Assembly: GCF_009928525.1 (NCBI RefSeq)
Contig: NZ_JAABOK010000017.1
Location: 61,948 to 125,947, forward strand
DNA from: Chitinophaga solisilvae
GTDB lineage: Bacteria > Bacteroidota > Bacteroidia > Chitinophagales > Chitinophagaceae
Reading direction: 5' to 3'
DNA: 64,000 bases
In this document: piece by piece, positions 61,076 to 64,000 of the stretch
How positions within the stretch are numbered: position 1 is the first letter of the stretch
Layout of the letters: every line of letters starts with the position of its first letter
The notes under the pieces: generated by a model
Told to the model about the DNA's origin: nothing
Database searches by the model: none
The model's input: only the letters and a program-made list of their open reading frames with translations
Translations under genes and position numbers: made by a program

Positions 61076-61513
61076 ATGAGAACATACCTTATACTGTTAT
61101 TGCCGGCTATGCTGACAGCCTGTGTACAGCCCGGCGGAAAAATAAGCCTTGCCAACTCCAATACCCATGTCGTGAAAGAAATGTATGAAGCCTTTAACGA
61201 ACATAACTGGGAGAAGATGGCCGCCTGTTATCATGATACTGCCGCATTCCTGGATCCGTCACTGGGTCCTGCGGAAGTGCTGCATACCCGGCAGCAGATT
61301 GCGGACAAATACCGTGAGCTGGGCAAAATGTTCCCGGATGTACATGATGAGGTGAAAGAAATGTACGGCGACAAAAACCATATCATTGTGGAATTTGTAT
61401 CCAGCGGTACAGGACCTGACGGCAAAAAATGGTCCCTGCCCATCTGTACCGTATTCACCGTGGAAAACGGAAAGATAACCAGGGACCACACCTATTATGA
61501 CGAAGAAAAATAA
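61076..61513 (+). CDS. NTF2/SnoaL-like lipoprotein
   Basis: A 145-residue SnoaL-like (NTF2-fold) protein with lipoprotein signal MRTYLILLLPAMLTAC (C16). KEMYEAFNEHNWEKMAACYHDTAAFLDP and ENGKITRDHTYYDEEK fit the cone-shaped barrel with a small-molecule pocket. Family members act as isomerases, hydrolases or binders; no catalytic residue is certain. Single gene converging with the DUF4136-like gene. Confidence 0.85.
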   Translation: MRTYLILLLPAMLTACVQPGGKISLANSNTHVVKEMYEAFNEHNWEKMAACYHDTAAFLDPSLGPAEVLHTRQQIADKYRELGKMFPDVHDEVKEMYGDKNHIIVEFVSSGTGPDGKKWSLPICTVFTVENGKITRDHTYYDEEK

Positions 61514-61516
61514 GCG

Positions 61517-62185
61517 TCAGCGGAGCAGCCCGCCGTTTTTCAGCGCATCCGCCACCACTTTCCCATACGCGGCGGCAAACGATTCGAGGCTGTTAGGGTT
61601 CACTGTTTCGGATTGCCCGGACCATACCAGTTTTCCTTCCTTATCCAGGTCATAGAGGTTGCTTTCCAGGAAATAGGTTTTATCGGTAGTATAATACCCC
61701 GGGGAGTAAACTGAACTGTACATATAGCCGTAGTAGCGCCAGAAGTTGCCATACCAGCCGTAAACCGGATATGGCGCGTAACTCACGGTGCCCGGCACAT
61801 AGCGGCTTTCCGCTTCCTTATTCACCAGTGATACCGTCAGAATAGCCTTGTAACCGGCAGCCTCCACCTTTTTAGCCATGGCTTCGCGGTCATTATCATT
61901 TTTAGGGTCAAAGCTGGGAGGAAATACATCCAGGCTTTTACCGGCTGTAACACCATATTTACCCAATGCGGCCGCCAGCTGGTTTTCAACTGTCTGCCGG
62001 GCATTTACATTAGAGCTGAGCCCGGCTACCATTATTTCATGATAACCTCCGGGAGCTGCTGATGCATCTTTCCAGGTACCTGTCATATGCACGGTAGTAC
62101 CGCAGGCTGCCATCAGAAAAATCAGGGTAACTGCCGTCACAACCGCCATGTAGCGACGAACAGGCTGAATAGTTAGGATGCGCAT
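61517..62185 (-). CDS. DUF4136-like lipoprotein
   Basis: A 222-residue outer-envelope lipoprotein. The start at 62185 (or 62149) gives a basic N-terminus and lipobox MAAC (C28 in the longer form). The segment WKDASAAPGGYHEIMVAGLSSNVNARQTVENQLAAALGKYGVTAG matches the DUF4136-like beginnings; the middle is Tyr/Gly-rich. Function unknown. It is divergent from the S10 peptidase, with repeat copy H in the gap. Confidence 0.72.
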   Translation of the reverse strand: MRILTIQPVRRYMAVVTAVTLIFLMAACGTTVHMTGTWKDASAAPGGYHEIMVAGLSSNVNARQTVENQLAAALGKYGVTAGKSLDVFPPSFDPKNDNDREAMAKKVEAAGYKAILTVSLVNKEAESRYVPGTVSYAPYPVYGWYGNFWRYYGYMYSSVYSPGYYTTDKTYFLESNLYDLDKEGKLVWSGQSETVNPNSLESFAAAYGKVVADALKNGGLLR

Positions 62186-62240
62186 AATCAATGGTTTTAC
62201 AAATAACAATGGCGGAGAGATAAAGGTTTAACCTCTAGGG

Positions 62241-62397
62241 AATTGCGAATTACGAATGATGAATTACGAATGTAAGCGGAGAGCAAAGCGATTGAACCTG
62301 GCTATTTCTATCAGCGGAGATCAAAGTAATCCGTCAATAATCAATATTCCTGAGAAAGGGTTCTCCATTCGTAATTCGTAATTTGTAATTCGTAATT
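62241..62397. repeat. GAATTRC-heptad repeat, copy H, in a divergent gap
   Basis: Outer arms 62241-62272 and 62366-62397 (32 bases) pair with a few mismatches; the interior (GTAAGCGGAGAGCAAAGCG) has lost most pairing. Unlike other copies it lies upstream of two divergent starts rather than behind a stop, so a role limited to termination is not sufficient for all copies. Confidence 0.82.
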
Positions 62398-62461
62398 AAT
62401 TACTTGACTTTCTAGCATAATTTAGATATTTAGCATGCTGATCTAAACCAAATATCTAAAT

Positions 62462-63997
62462 ATGAACGTATCGAAAAAGTGGATGATGTTCCCTTTGCTG
62501 GCCGGTCTGATGGCAGCGCCGTCGCTGAAGGCGCAGCAGGCCGGGAAAGCAGTACCGCCGGCGAAACCCGTAGCGCCTATGGGCAATCCTTCTGTCACGC
62601 TGAATCCGGACACGACTGTCACCACCACGCACGATGTTACCATCAAAGGCCAGAAGGTGCCGTATAAAGCCATTGCAGGTACGCAGCCGGTATGGGACCA
62701 GGATGGCAAAGTGCTGGCAGGTCTTTTTTATACCTATTATGAGCGCACGGATGTAAAAGACAAGGCTACACGGCCACTGGTAATTTCCTTTAACGGAGGT
62801 CCGGGTACGCCTTCTGTATGGATGCAGATAGCCTATACCGGTCCGCGGCTGCTTAATATCGATGATGAAGGGTATCCTGTACAACCCTATGGCATACACG
62901 AAAATCCGGAATCTATTCTTGATATCGCCGATATATTATACGTAGACCCGGCCAATACCGGCTTCTCCAGAATTAACAAGGACGCCCCCCGGGAGAAATT
63001 CTTCGGCGTAAATGCAGACATAAAATACCTGGCAGAGTGGATTAACACTTTCGTATCCAGGCATAACCGTTGGGCATCGCCCAAATACCTGATCGGCGAA
63101 AGCTATGGCACCACGCGAGTATCAGGTCTGGCACTGGAATTACAGAATGCACAGTGGATGTACCTCAACGGTGTGGTGCTGGTATCGCCAACTGAACTGG
63201 GCATTAACCGCAACGGCCCCGTAGATGCAGCCATGACGCTCCCCTACTACGCCGCCACTGCCTGGTATCACAAGGCTTTGTCCGCCGACCTGCAGCAGAA
63301 AGATCTGACCGCCATGCTACCTGAAGTAGAGAATTTTACCATCAATGAGCTGATACCCGCTATCAGTCAGGGCGGTTTCCTGGACGAGCAGAAAAGGAAA
63401 TCCATCGCCGGCAGAATGGCCCGTTACTCCGGTCTCTCCGAAAAAGTAATCCTGCAGCATAACCTCAACGTGCCTCCTTCCTTCTTCTGGAAAGAACTGC
63501 TGCGCGACAAAGGCTATACCGTTGGCCGCCTGGACTCCCGCTACCTGGGCCAGGACCGGGAAGATGCAGGCACCAACCCGGACTACAACGCCGAACTCAC
63601 CTCCTGGCTGCATGCCTTCACACCAGCCATCAACATCTACCTGCGGGAAGAACTAAAATTCAATACCGATCTCAAATACATGATGTTCGGCCCCGTACAT
63701 CCCTGGGACCGCAGCAATGACAACACCGGTGAAAACCTGCGCCAGGCGATGGCTGCCAACCCCTTCCTCCACGTCATGATTCAGAGCGGTTACTACGACG
63801 GCGCCTGCGATTACTTCAATGCCAAATACAGCATGTGGCAGATGGACCCCGGCGGCAGACTGAAAAATCGCCTCTCCTGGAAAGGCTACCGCAGCGGCCA
63901 CATGATGTACCTCCGCAAAGATGACCTGACAACCGGCAATGAAGACATAAGAACGTTTATAAAGGGGTCTATTCCGAAGACAGCAGCGAAATATTAA
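62462..63997 (+). CDS. Secreted serine carboxypeptidase, S10-like
   Basis: A 511-residue S10-family peptidase. Signal peptide ends near SLKAQQ (residue 24). NGGPG at 111-115 is the oxyanion motif, the nucleophile is S214 in GESYG, the Asp is in SGYYDGACDY and the His in SGHMMY near the C-terminus. Releases amino acids from peptide C-termini outside the cytoplasm. The gene is complete: its stop ends three bases before the window end. Confidence 0.92.
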   Translation: MNVSKKWMMFPLLAGLMAAPSLKAQQAGKAVPPAKPVAPMGNPSVTLNPDTTVTTTHDVTIKGQKVPYKAIAGTQPVWDQDGKVLAGLFYTYYERTDVKDKATRPLVISFNGGPGTPSVWMQIAYTGPRLLNIDDEGYPVQPYGIHENPESILDIADILYVDPANTGFSRINKDAPREKFFGVNADIKYLAEWINTFVSRHNRWASPKYLIGESYGTTRVSGLALELQNAQWMYLNGVVLVSPTELGINRNGPVDAAMTLPYYAATAWYHKALSADLQQKDLTAMLPEVENFTINELIPAISQGGFLDEQKRKSIAGRMARYSGLSEKVILQHNLNVPPSFFWKELLRDKGYTVGRLDSRYLGQDREDAGTNPDYNAELTSWLHAFTPAINIYLREELKFNTDLKYMMFGPVHPWDRSNDNTGENLRQAMAANPFLHVMIQSGYYDGACDYFNAKYSMWQMDPGGRLKNRLSWKGYRSGHMMYLRKDDLTTGNEDIRTFIKGSIPKTAAKY

Positions 63998-64000
63998 TTG

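Overview
The window looks like chromosomal DNA of a Bacteroidota bacterium close to Chitinophaga (family Chitinophagaceae). Evidence: an ECF sigma / FecR anti-sigma / TonB receptor / DUF4249 unit, DUF3276, DUF4142 and DUF3820 proteins, CopB-type metal ATPase, a menaquinone (futalosine route) gene, many lipoproteins and Q-ending signal peptides, and a promoter matching the Bacteroidota -33 TTTG / -7 TAnnTTTG pattern upstream of metY. No rRNA, tRNA, CRISPR, phage or transposase gene was seen; gene density is high and almost all genes look intact.

Layout. 1-2.7 kb: an oxidase, a reductase and a HAD phosphatase resembling the decaprenyl-phospho-arabinose (DprE1/DprE2) module. 2.7-12.5 kb: fatty acid desaturase, solute-binding lipoprotein, M1 peptidase, a dinucleotide-binding reductase, mqnA, purB, YraN and manA. 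12.6-18.7 kb: a quinone-oxidoreductase-like gene and a three-gene RNA repair operon (hen1, RlaP-type nucleotidyltransferase, pnkp). 18.8-26.6 kb: metY under a palindromic operator, an AsmA-like protein, DUF3276, an ABC exporter half and purC. 26.7-32.8 kb: an efflux operon (TolC, HlyD, two ABC-2 permeases, no ATPase) ending in a DnaQ/GIY-YIG nuclease. 33.1-37.4 kb: a co-directional electrophile/sulfur-stress cluster (YceI, MhqO-like, MhqD-like, OsmC, CDGSH, GNAT, two YeeE/YedE). 37.5-50.3 kb: DUF4142 lipoprotein, zinc-ribbon and SPFH membrane proteins, copper ATPase, two esterases, acyl-CoA dehydrogenase, unknown lipoprotein, GH3 glucosidase. 50.6-55.8 kb: cell-surface signalling/TonB unit. 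55.8-64 kb: second M1 peptidase, an actin-like/bactofilin cytoskeletal gene pair, a membrane HEXXH protein, small proteins and an S10 peptidase.

Two things stand out. First, eight large intergenic inverted repeats share heptad arms (GAATTRC) and often inner stems and loops; seven sit directly behind stop codons, one has perfect 78-bp arms, paired changes between copies keep the stems intact, one copy has its loop inverted and one looks chimeric. Second, the actin-like gene at 58383-59447 appears circularly permuted: its phosphate-1 motif (VGLDLGNSSS) is at the C-terminus and the N-terminus begins where the next strand should be; it is followed 9 bases later by a bactofilin gene. The RNA repair operon is a known type but is a compact and complete example.
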